DNA of 9,582 nucleotides from DATFEN01 sp035691285 (GTDB lineage: Bacteria > Acidobacteriota > Vicinamibacteria > Fen-336), in the NCBI GenBank assembly GCA_035691285.1, contig DASSJI010000209.1, forward strand, positions 1-9,582, read 5' to 3'. Shown one piece after another: positions 1 through 6,495 of this stretch. The translations under genes were made by a program, and so were the position numbers. Position 1 is the stretch's first letter; each line of letters begins with the position of its first letter. The notes beneath the pieces were generated by a model. That model did no database searches and was not told the DNA's origin. It saw only the letters and a program-made list of their open reading frames with translations.

Positions 1-1767
1 ACCGCCAAGCCGGTGCTCCACGGGCGCCACTGGGTGGCCATCACCGGCAAGCCCCTCGCGGCCACGGCGGGGGCGATGATGTTCCAGAAGGGCGGCAACG
101 CCGTGGACGCGGCGTGCGCGATGCTCGCCGCGACGTCCACCATGTGGGACGTCCTGAGCTGGGGCGGCGAGACGCAGGCGCTCGTCTTCGACCCGAGAGC
201 GAAGAAGGTCGTCGGCGTGAACGCCCTGGGCATGGCGCCGACGGGCGCGACGCCGGAGCTCTTCAAGGCCAGGGGCATGGCCTACCCGCCGGAGTTCGGG
301 CCGCTCGCGGCGGTGACGCCGGGCACGCCTGCCGGCCTCATCGTGATGCTGGCCGAGTGGGGGAGGCTGAGCCTGAAGGAGGTGCTCGCCCCGGCGATCG
401 AGCTCGCCGACGGTTATCCGATCGAGGCGCAGCTCGCCGACTCGATCGAGCGGAACAAGGCGCGCATCAAGGAGTGGCCCTACTCGAAGGCGGTGTTCCT
501 GACCCACGTCGGTCGGGAGCGCGAGGCGCCCGACGCCGGCGAGATGTTCCGGCAGCCCGACCTCGCGGCGACGCTGCGGAAGCTCGTGGACGCCGAGCAG
601 CAGGCCTTGAAGGCCGGCAAGAGCCGGCGCGAGGCTCTGTTCGCCGCCTACGACCGCTTCTACAAGGGCGACATCGCGAAGGAGCTCGTGCGCAGCGTGC
701 AGGAGCAAGGCGGGCTCATCACCCTCGAGGACCTCGCGAGCTGGAAGTGGCACCTCGAGGAACCCTTGATGACGACGTACAAGGGCATCGCGGTCTACAA
801 GCTCAACACCTGGGTGCAGAGTCCGGTGATGCTCCAGGCCCTGAACGTCCTCGAGAACGCCGACCTCAAGGCGATGGGCTACAACAGCGCGCGCTACATC
901 CACACGCTCTATCAGGCAATGAGCCTGTCCTTCGCCGATCGCGACTTCTACTACGGGGATCCCTACTTCCCGCCCGAGGAGCCGGTCAAGGGCCTCCTCT
1001 CGAAGGACTACGCGAAGCAGCGGTACGGGCAGATCCGCCTCGACCGCAACGACGCCGATGCGCGGCCGGGCGACCCGTACCCGTTCCAGGACGGCGTCAA
1101 CCCGTTCCGGGCGCTGCTCGAGAAATGGCGGACGACGGGCGGCTCGAAGCCGAAGGGCGAGAAGGCCTACGGCGACGCGTTCCAGGCCGACACCACGTCC
1201 GTCCAGGCCGCCGACGCCGAGGGCTGGGTCGTCTCGATGACGCCTTCGGGCGGCTGGATCCCGGCCGTGATCGCCGGCCGCACCGGCATCGGCCTCAGCC
1301 AGCGCATGCAGAGCTTCGTCCTGGACGAGGCCGACAACCCGTACAACGTGCTCGCGCCGGGCAAGCGGCCGCGGGCCACGCTGACGCCGACCCTCGCGCT
1401 CAAGGACGGGCAGCCGTTCCTCTCGTTCGCGGTCCAGGGCGCGGACACGCAGGACCAGAACCTGCTCCAGTTCTTCCTCAACGTCGTGGAGTTCGGTATG
1501 AACGTCCAGGAGGCCTGCGAGGCGCCGAACATCACGAGCTACCAGCTCCGCGACTCCTTCGGGGACCACGAGTCCTTCCCCGGCCGCCTGACGCTGAACG
1601 AGCAGGTCCCGGCCTGGGTGCGAGAGGAGCTCGTCCGGATGGGCTACAAGCTGGACTTCGCCCGCCTGACCTCGGGCCCGATCAATGCCATCTACTTCGA
1701 CCGCGAGCACGCCACGTTCTGGGGCGGCTCCAGCAACCACGGCGAGGACTACGGGATCGCCTGGTAG
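1..1767 (+). CDS. Gamma-glutamyltransferase-family enzyme, 5' end cut by the window
   Basis: This is an Ntn-hydrolase of the gamma-glutamyltransferase (GGT) family. Such enzymes are made as a precursor that cleaves itself before a threonine, which then attacks gamma-glutamyl amide bonds. The frame is open from base 1, so the true start and any signal peptide lie outside; numbering here begins at the GTG at 13. Family signatures are GGNAVDAA near residue 27, a VTPGTPAG stretch near 105 followed by LAPAIELA, and DTT near 393-395 followed by a D-x-E-G turn. Thr394 is the expected nucleophile at the autocleavage site. The small subunit continues with GKRPRATLTPT and ends in HGEDYGIAW. Several substrate-pocket residues of classical GGT are changed: Leu72 replaces the carboxylate-binding Arg, Ala455-Thr456 replace the Ser pair, and Gly476-Ala477 replace the Gly pair. 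The substrate may therefore not be glutathione. Family membership is firm; the reaction is not. Confidence 0.9.
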   Translation, partial: TAKPVLHGRHWVAITGKPLAATAGAMMFQKGGNAVDAACAMLAATSTMWDVLSWGGETQALVFDPRAKKVVGVNALGMAPTGATPELFKARGMAYPPEFGPLAAVTPGTPAGLIVMLAEWGRLSLKEVLAPAIELADGYPIEAQLADSIERNKARIKEWPYSKAVFLTHVGREREAPDAGEMFRQPDLAATLRKLVDAEQQALKAGKSRREALFAAYDRFYKGDIAKELVRSVQEQGGLITLEDLASWKWHLEEPLMTTYKGIAVYKLNTWVQSPVMLQALNVLENADLKAMGYNSARYIHTLYQAMSLSFADRDFYYGDPYFPPEEPVKGLLSKDYAKQRYGQIRLDRNDADARPGDPYPFQDGVNPFRALLEKWRTTGGSKPKGEKAYGDAFQADTTSVQAADAEGWVVSMTPSGGWIPAVIAGRTGIGLSQRMQSFVLDEADNPYNVLAPGKRPRATLTPTLALKDGQPFLSFAVQGADTQDQNLLQFFLNVVEFGMNVQEACEAPNITSYQLRDSFGDHESFPGRLTLNEQVPAWVREELVRMGYKLDFARLTSGPINAIYFDREHATFWGGSSNHGEDYGIAW

Positions 1768-1780
1768 GGGGGCGTCGCTT

Positions 1781-1789
1781 TGGTATGCT
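1781..1789 (+). promoter_or_regulatory. Candidate extended -10 promoter for the metalloprotease
   Basis: TGGTATGCT lies in the 48-bp gap after the GGT-like gene. It fits an extended -10 (TGn followed by TATGCT, four of six matches to TATAAT). Transcription would start about 20 bases before the ATG at 1816. No good -35 is visible, which extended -10 promoters do not strictly need. It suggests the metalloprotease can be transcribed apart from the upstream gene, but read-through is also possible. Confidence 0.4.
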
Positions 1790-1803
1790 CCGGCTCTCAC
1801 GAG

Positions 1804-1810
1804 CAGGAGG
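1804..1810 (+). promoter_or_regulatory. Ribosome binding site that sets the metalloprotease start
   Basis: CAGGAGG ends five bases before the ATG at 1816. This supports that ATG over an earlier in-frame GTG at 1780, which has no Shine-Dalgarno sequence. A clean signal peptide beginning at the same ATG agrees. Confidence 0.75.
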
Positions 1811-1815
1811 TCCTG

Positions 1816-4494
1816 ATGAAGAGAAGCGCGTGGCCTCTGGCCCTCGTGGCGAGCGCCTGCCTCTGGCCCGGCGCGGCGCTGGCCGCCGAGAAGAAGCCGA
1901 AGGACGGCAAGCCGGAGGGAGACGAGAAGAAGGAGAAGCCCTTCGCCGAGCTCGTGAAGGGCGCCACCGAGGTCAAGGGGCTCCTCACGGTCTACCGCGC
2001 CGAGGACAAGACCTACCTCGAGCTGGGGCCCGAACAGATGGACAAGGTCTTCTACGTCGCCCTCACGCTCGAGTCGGGGCTCGGCGAGCGGGGTTTCTAC
2101 GCCTCCCAGGTGGGGGGCTCGGCCCCGCTCCTCTTCCACAAGGAGGGGAAGGCCGTCCATCTCGTGCGCAAGAACACGCGCTTCATGGCCGCCGCCGGGA
2201 GCCCGGTCGAGAGGGCCGTGCGCCGGTCCTTCAGCGACTCGATCCTCGCCACGACGGCGATCGAGTCCCAGCCGCATCCCGAGCGCAAGAGCGTGCTCGT
2301 GGACCTGGGCGCGCTGCTGCTGACGGACCTGCCCGACCTCGCGTGGGCGCTCGAGGCCACGTTCCGGGTGCCGTACGCCATGGACGCCAAGGGCAGCCGC
2401 ATCGGGACGATCGCGGCCTTTCCGAGAAACGTCGAGGTCGAGACCCACGTGCGCTACGCCGTGGAGAAGCTGCCGGTCCCGCCGCCACCCACGCCCGGCC
2501 AGCCGCCCCCGCCCCAGCCGCCGCCGCCCCGCAACCTCCCGGACGCCCGCAGCCTCGTGCTCACGCTCCACTACAGCTTCGCCGAGCCTCCGGCGCCGGG
2601 TTACCGTCCGCGCCTCGCGGACGATCGCGTGGGCCACTTCTTCGAGGACCGCGAGGACTTCAGCGACGACACCGTCTACTCGCCCACGCGGCGCTTCATC
2701 AACCGCTGGCGGCTCGAGAAGCAGGACCCGCAGGCGGCGCTCTCGAAGCCGAAGCAGCCCATCGTGTTCTGGCTCGAGAACACGATCCCCGTGAAGTACC
2801 GGCCGGCGGTGCGCGAGGGCGTTCTGCTCTGGAACAAGGCCTTCGAGCGGATCGGCTTCCAGGACGCCATCGAGGTGAAGGAGCAGCCCGACGACGCCAC
2901 CTGGAGCCCGGCCGACGTGCGCTACTCGACGGTGCGCTGGTTCGCGACCACGGACGCGGTCTTCGCCATCGGCCCGTCGAACTCGGACCCGGTGACCGGC
3001 GAGATCTACGACGCCGACATCGGCTTCTCCGAGTCCCTCACGCGCTTCGTGCGGAGCGAGATCGCCGAGGAGATCAAGCCCCTGGGCGACGCGGGCGCGC
3101 CCGTACTGCCCCTGGCGCGCTGGAGCGGGGGCCGGAGCCGGGCCGTCTGCGACATGGCCCGGGAGGCCGCGGCCCAGGCCGCCTTCGGCTTCGACGTCCT
3201 CCTGGGAAGGGGCATGGAGCCCGAGGGCCCGGAAGCCGACGAGTACCTCAGGCAGTTCCTCGTCAGCATCGCCGCCCACGAGGTGGGACACACGCTCGGA
3301 CTGCGCCACAACTACAAGGCCAGCATGCTCCAGTCGCTCGAGGGCCTCCAGGACAGCGAGCGCACGCGGGCCCAGGGCCTCACGGGCTCGGTGATGGAGT
3401 ACACCCCGACGAACATCGCGCTCGACCGCGCGCGGCAGGGCGAGTACCACCAGACGAGCCTGGGCCCCTACGACTACTGGGCCATCGAGTACGCCTACAA
3501 GCCCATCGCCGCCCAGAACCCCGAGGCCGAGCTCGAGGAGCTGAAGGCCATTGCCGCGCGCTCCGCGGAGCCGGCGCTCGCCTACGGCACCGACGAGGAC
3601 GCAGGGTTCAGCCCGGTGCCCTGGGACATGGACCCCGAGGCCAACCGCTGGGACCTGGGAGACGACCCCCTGAAGTTCTACGTGCAGCGCGTCCAGCTGA
3701 GCCAGGAGGTCTTCGCGGGGCTCGAGTCACGCCTCGAGAAGCCGGGCGACGGCTACCAGATCCTGCGCCGGAGCTTCGACGGGGCGTTCAACCAGGCGGG
3801 CTATGCGTTCGTGCTCGCCGCGAAGTACATCGGGGGCGTGCGCCTCCGCCGCGACCACGTGGGAGATCCCGGCGGCCGCCTTCCCTTCGAGCCGGTGGGC
3901 AAGGCCCGGCAGGGAGAAGCCCTCGCGCTCCTGAGCGAGCGCCTCTTCTCGCCCCGCGCGTTCCGGTTCTCTCCCCGGCTCCTGAACAAGCTGGCCGCGG
4001 AGCGCTGGCCCAACTGGCGAGACTTCGACTCGATGATGACGCGCCTCGACTATCCCGTGCACGCCCGCGTGCTGGCCCTCCAGCAGCGCGTGCTGGACCG
4101 CCTGTTCCATCCCGTCGTGCTCGCGCGGGTCCAGGACGCCCAGGCGCAGAGCGCCGATCCCTTCAGCCTCTCGCTGCTCTTCGACGGGCTCGAGGGGGCG
4201 ATCTGGGAGGAGCTGCGGACGCCGGCGGAGGGCGTCGACGTCACCAGCTACCGCAGGAGCCTCCAGCGGGACCACGTGAAGCGCCTCGCGCGCCTGCTTC
4301 TGTCGGGTGAGGGGAACCCCGAGGACGCGCGAAGCATGGCCCGGCGCAGCCTCGAGTCGGTGCGCGGGCGGGCGCGGGCCGCGCTCGCCGGGCGCGGCGC
4401 CAGGACGACGCCTGAGACGCAGGCCCACCTCGCCGAGACGCTGGCGCGCATCGACGAGGCCCTGAAGGCGGTGGCGCAGCGCTCAGCCTTCTGA
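1816..4494 (+). CDS. Exported zinc-dependent metalloprotease (DUF5117/DUF4953 type)
   Basis: An 892-residue protein that probably hydrolyses peptides in the periplasm or outside the cell. Residues 1-23 form a signal peptide (KR start, hydrophobic core, ALA before the cut), followed by a lysine-rich charged linker to about residue 42. The N-terminal part (EVKGLLTVYR near 52, then LTLESGLGERG) matches the DUF5117 region as I know it. A proline-rich stretch (14 of 19 residues) spans 220-238. The metzincin-like zinc motif HEVGHTLGLRH lies at 488-498, with His488, His492 and His498 as ligands and Glu489 as the catalytic base. A Met-turn-like SVMEY follows, with Met527. The C-terminal third is largely helical. 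Cys15 in ASAC is a weak lipobox, so a lipoprotein is possible but less likely than ordinary signal cleavage. The substrate cannot be told. The gene overlaps the convergent cupin gene by 12 bp. Confidence 0.92.
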   Translation: MKRSAWPLALVASACLWPGAALAAEKKPKDGKPEGDEKKEKPFAELVKGATEVKGLLTVYRAEDKTYLELGPEQMDKVFYVALTLESGLGERGFYASQVGGSAPLLFHKEGKAVHLVRKNTRFMAAAGSPVERAVRRSFSDSILATTAIESQPHPERKSVLVDLGALLLTDLPDLAWALEATFRVPYAMDAKGSRIGTIAAFPRNVEVETHVRYAVEKLPVPPPPTPGQPPPPQPPPPRNLPDARSLVLTLHYSFAEPPAPGYRPRLADDRVGHFFEDREDFSDDTVYSPTRRFINRWRLEKQDPQAALSKPKQPIVFWLENTIPVKYRPAVREGVLLWNKAFERIGFQDAIEVKEQPDDATWSPADVRYSTVRWFATTDAVFAIGPSNSDPVTGEIYDADIGFSESLTRFVRSEIAEEIKPLGDAGAPVLPLARWSGGRSRAVCDMAREAAAQAAFGFDVLLGRGMEPEGPEADEYLRQFLVSIAAHEVGHTLGLRHNYKASMLQSLEGLQDSERTRAQGLTGSVMEYTPTNIALDRARQGEYHQTSLGPYDYWAIEYAYKPIAAQNPEAELEELKAIAARSAEPALAYGTDEDAGFSPVPWDMDPEANRWDLGDDPLKFYVQRVQLSQEVFAGLESRLEKPGDGYQILRRSFDGAFNQAGYAFVLAAKYIGGVRLRRDHVGDPGGRLPFEPVGKARQGEALALLSERLFSPRAFRFSPRLLNKLAAERWPNWRDFDSMMTRLDYPVHARVLALQQRVLDRLFHPVVLARVQDAQAQSADPFSLSLLFDGLEGAIWEELRTPAEGVDVTSYRRSLQRDHVKRLARLLLSGEGNPEDARSMARRSLESVRGRARAALAGRGARTTPETQAHLAETLARIDEALKAVAQRSAF

Positions 4495-4872
4495 CGGTCC
4501 TTTCTGCTGGCGCAGGTAGGCGTCCGTGCCGTCGATCCAGTCCTGGCGCGGCGGGCTGAAGACGTCGAGGCTCAGGGAGTCCTCGAGGGCCAAAGCGCTG
4601 TGCGGCAGGTTCGAGGGGATCACGAGCACGTCTCCGGCCTTGAGGAGCTGCTCCTTCTCGCCGTTCTGGCCCAGCTTGAAGAGCAGCGCGCCCTCGAGGA
4701 TGTAGCTGATCTGCTCGTTCTCGTGCTGGTGCTGCGGCACGAAGCAGTCCTTCTTCAAGTAGATGTGCGCGAGCATCGTCCGCTCGCCGTGCAGGAAGCG
4801 GCGGTCGAGGTAGTCCGTGAGTCGCTCCTTCGGCATCTCGTCCCAGCGGTAGAAACGCGCGTCGCCTGGCAT
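4483..4872 (-). CDS. Small KdgF-like cupin protein
   Basis: A 129-residue single-domain cupin, presumably cytoplasmic since no signal peptide is seen. Motif 1 is the stretch HQHENEQISYILEG (48-61), giving His48, His50 and Gln54 as likely metal ligands. Motif 2 is VLVIPSNLPHSA, giving His91. The following LDVFSPPRQDW holds Asp103, Phe105 and Arg109. As I recall the family, KdgF uses a His-His-Gln-His metal site and an Asp-x-Phe-x3-Arg set to linearise unsaturated uronates from pectin or alginate. However, this motif is also common in cupins with no assigned role, and no uronate-pathway genes are nearby. The start is set by GAGGAGGG at 4884-4877, four bases before the ATG. It is transcribed divergently from the zinc-ribbon gene across a 40-bp gap and runs into the end of the metalloprotease gene. 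Cupin fold is firm; uronate function is tentative. Confidence 0.85.
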   Translation of the reverse strand: MPGDARFYRWDEMPKERLTDYLDRRFLHGERTMLAHIYLKKDCFVPQHQHENEQISYILEGALLFKLGQNGEKEQLLKAGDVLVIPSNLPHSALALEDSLSLDVFSPPRQDWIDGTDAYLRQQKGPSEG

Positions 4873-4896
4873 CCTGCCCTCCTCGGAAGGGCAGTT

Positions 4897-4905
4897 AGGC
4901 TACCA
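4897..4905 (-). promoter_or_regulatory. Candidate extended -10 promoter for the cupin gene
   Basis: On the minus strand the bases read TGGTAGCCT, which fits TGn plus a weak -10 (TAGCCT, three of six). A start near 4890 would give an 18-base leader that holds the GAGGAGGG ribosome binding site. It overlaps the -10 candidate on the other strand. Confidence 0.35.
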
Positions 4906-4906
4906 T
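4901..4906 (+). promoter_or_regulatory. Candidate -10 for a leaderless zinc-ribbon transcript
   Basis: TACCAT (four of six matches to TATAAT) ends six bases before the ATG at 4913. Transcription would begin at or very near that ATG. No Shine-Dalgarno sequence lies in the usual place, which fits a leaderless message. No convincing -35 is seen. Confidence 0.35.
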
Positions 4907-4912
4907 CGGTCC

Positions 4913-5131
4913 ATGGTCCGTGCCCGCCCTGCGGCGCGTCCGGGCGCCTTCGAGCGCCTCCAGGCGAGCGCCCTCTACTGCCCGCGCTGCGGGTCCGCCC
5001 AGCCCGTCCGGGAGCGCCTGCTGCTGGTGCTCCCCGACGGCGAGCTGTACGAGTACACCTGCGCGGTCTGCAACACGTCGGTCGGCAAGCGGACGACGAA
5101 CGACCGGGCGCCGCTGATCGTCGCTTCCTGA
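4913..5131 (+). CDS. Small zinc-ribbon protein of unknown function
   Basis: A 72-residue protein with two CxxC knuckles: CPRC at 23-26 and CAVC at 50-53. They are separated by a hydrophobic strand and turn (LLLVLPDGELYEYT). The layout is a classic four-cysteine zinc ribbon. The basic, alanine-rich first 20 residues look disordered. There is no membrane segment or signal peptide, so it is probably cytoplasmic. A nucleic-acid or protein-binding role is common for such ribbons, but nothing here fixes one. The only start that keeps the whole domain without a long extension is the ATG at 4913; it lacks a Shine-Dalgarno sequence and sits just downstream of a -10-like element. It is divergent from the cupin gene and ends 12 bp before the convergent stop of the exported protein gene. 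The ordered cysteine pairs argue that it is real despite its size. Confidence 0.75.
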   Translation: MVRARPAARPGAFERLQASALYCPRCGSAQPVRERLLLVLPDGELYEYTCAVCNTSVGKRTTNDRAPLIVAS

Positions 5132-5143
5132 GGGGACGCGCCG

Positions 5144-6001
5144 TTACTCCACGACCTTCCTGATGCGCTTGTGGAACATCGCCCCGCCCTCGACGACCTT
5201 GTAGTCCTCGGGGATCTCGAACAGCGAGCGGTCGGGCTCGCCGCGCTGGATGTTCGTCAGGCGGAAGGTGGTCTCGCCCATGCGCGGGTCGGCGCTCCGG
5301 CTCATCACGAGCGTCTGCAGCTCGGGCGAGTACCAGCGCTCGTGGACGATGCGGAGCGGCTTTTCGTTTCCGATCTCGCCGGCCGGGATGGTGTGCGTGG
5401 TGCGCGTGCCCTGGGCCTCCACGCCCTCGATCGTCTGGGTTCCGAGGTCCTCCTTCTGGCCCTCGGGGAACGCCTTCGACACGGCCGCGCCCCTCGCGTG
5501 GAGCCGCGTCCTCATGGCGTCGCCGCGCCCGCGCTCGGGCGCCTCGGAATCCCCGACCTCGTCCGGCGGCGGCGGCAGGCGCCGCGCCGTCTTGTCGTCG
5601 GCGTGCAGGACGAAGCCGGTCCGGGCCACGGGATCGTGGACGAACACCAGCTTCGGGCCGTCGCCGCCCGCCATTGGCCCGAGCCCTCCGAACCGGGTCT
5701 CGCGGCGCACGCGGCCCTCGCCGTCCCGCGCCACGGTGGCCGTGGTTCTCCGCGTGATGCGGTTCCCATCGGCCAGGGTCTGGACGACCTCGGTGACCGA
5801 CTCGGCCTGGTACGGCGCGCCCTTCACGGTCTTGAGCTCGAAGCCCTCCTCCGCGCCGAGGACCATGACGTGGTCGAGGGGCGGGCCGCCCGGGCCATGG
5901 CCCGGGCGCATCGTGTGGAAGAAGATCCGGTCCTCGGGCCCGTCCTCGGCCAGGGCCGGGAGGGCCGCCAATACCACCGCACTCCAGATCAGTCGCTTCA
6001 T
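5144..6001 (-). CDS. Exported protein of unknown function, third gene of the sigma-factor operon
   Basis: A 285-residue protein with a signal peptide (KR start, hydrophobic core, ALA|ED cut after residue 18), so it should act in the periplasm or at the outer surface. I do not recognise a named domain. The mature part looks beta-rich: a stretch on DGNRITRRTTATVARDGEGR that resembles repeated edge strands, then FVHDPVARTGFVLHADDKTARRLP, and near the end ERWYSPELQTLVMSRSADPR and LFEIPEDYKVVE. No transmembrane segment follows the signal peptide. The ATG at 6001 has GAGGAG at 6011-6006, four bases upstream, and lies 14 bp after the stop of the membrane protein gene, so the two are almost surely co-transcribed. 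By position it could be a sensor partner of the anti-sigma factor, as RseB is for RseA, or a target of the pathway; neither is shown by sequence similarity. Confidence 0.82.
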   Translation of the reverse strand: MKRLIWSAVVLAALPALAEDGPEDRIFFHTMRPGHGPGGPPLDHVMVLGAEEGFELKTVKGAPYQAESVTEVVQTLADGNRITRRTTATVARDGEGRVRRETRFGGLGPMAGGDGPKLVFVHDPVARTGFVLHADDKTARRLPPPPDEVGDSEAPERGRGDAMRTRLHARGAAVSKAFPEGQKEDLGTQTIEGVEAQGTRTTHTIPAGEIGNEKPLRIVHERWYSPELQTLVMSRSADPRMGETTFRLTNIQRGEPDRSLFEIPEDYKVVEGGAMFHKRIRKVVE

Positions 6002-6015
6002 GTCTCTCCTCGATC

Positions 6016-6495
6016 TCACCTGACGAAACGGATGCCCCGAGCGATGCCGTCGTTGCCGACGAGGACGTCGGCCTGGACCGCCGCCCCCTCGGACTCGAGC
6101 CCGGCCGGGGCGTACCCGAACGCCGCGAGGGCCGTGCGCGGCAGCTCGACGTGCACCACCTGCACCGCCTCGACGTCGGACCAGGGATCGCCGTACACGA
6201 GCGGCGTGAAGGCCAGCTCGGCGTCGGCCCCGGCGGTTGGGGTCGTCGCGGTCGGGCCGCCCGGCCGCAACACCGCGACGAAGGCAACGACCGCAGCGGC
6301 GGCGGCGAGGCCAGCCCAGAACCAGTCCCGCGCCGCGCGCAGGCCGAAGCCTCTGGACCCCGTCCCGGACCGCGGCGGGCGTTGGGCCTCGCGATAGGCG
6401 AGCACCAGGGCCGCCTCGACCCGTTCGGACGCGCCGGTCCCGGCGTCGGCAGCGGCGGCGGACTGAAGCAAGGCGTCGAGATCCCTTTCCTTCAC
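6016..6495 (-). CDS. Probable membrane anti-sigma factor, one transmembrane segment
   Basis: A 159-residue protein starting at a GTG that overlaps the sigma-factor stop codon as GTGA. GGGGGTGG at 6506-6499 lies just upstream, so translation is probably coupled. Residues 1-40 are a helical cytoplasmic region (ERDLDALLQ, then ERVEAALVLAYREAQ). One hydrophobic segment spans about 58-76. A linker rich in Pro, Thr and Ala leads to a C-terminal domain of about 65 residues (FTPLVYGDPWSDVEAVQVVHVELP, then DVLVGNDGIARGIRFV) that should lie outside the membrane. The role as an anti-sigma factor is inferred from gene order, size and topology. The HxxxCxxC zinc motif of many anti-sigma factors is absent; the protein has no cysteine at all. 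A longer reading with an earlier start would run through the sigma gene in another frame and is not credible. Confidence 0.78.
   Translation of the reverse strand: MKERDLDALLQSAAAADAGTGASERVEAALVLAYREAQRPPRSGTGSRGFGLRAARDWFWAGLAAAAAVVAFVAVLRPGGPTATTPTAGADAELAFTPLVYGDPWSDVEAVQVVHVELPRTALAAFGYAPAGLESEGAAVQADVLVGNDGIARGIRFVR

Noticed and set aside
114..4310. A 1398-codon open frame on the plus strand spanning the GGT-like and metalloprotease genes
   Set aside because: Its product is dominated by Arg, Ala, Gly and Pro with no domain signature. It lies in a second frame of two well-supported genes, and long stop-free shadow frames are expected at this GC content.
3727..4428. A 233-codon minus-strand frame inside the metalloprotease gene
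   Set aside because: Low-complexity Arg/Ala/Pro-rich product opposite a clearly coding region; no recognisable motif.
5132..5143. A terminator between the convergent zinc-ribbon and exported protein genes
   Set aside because: Only 12 bp are available and no hairpin or T-run is present.
4755..6287. A 510-codon minus-strand frame crossing the cupin, zinc-ribbon and exported protein genes
   Set aside because: It runs through several real genes in a different frame and its product is almost all Arg, Gly, Ala and Pro.
5171..6397. Plus-strand frames of 408 and 257 codons opposite the exported and membrane protein genes
   Set aside because: The minus strand carries a signal peptide, a Shine-Dalgarno sequence and operon spacing, while the plus-strand products show none and are compositionally odd.
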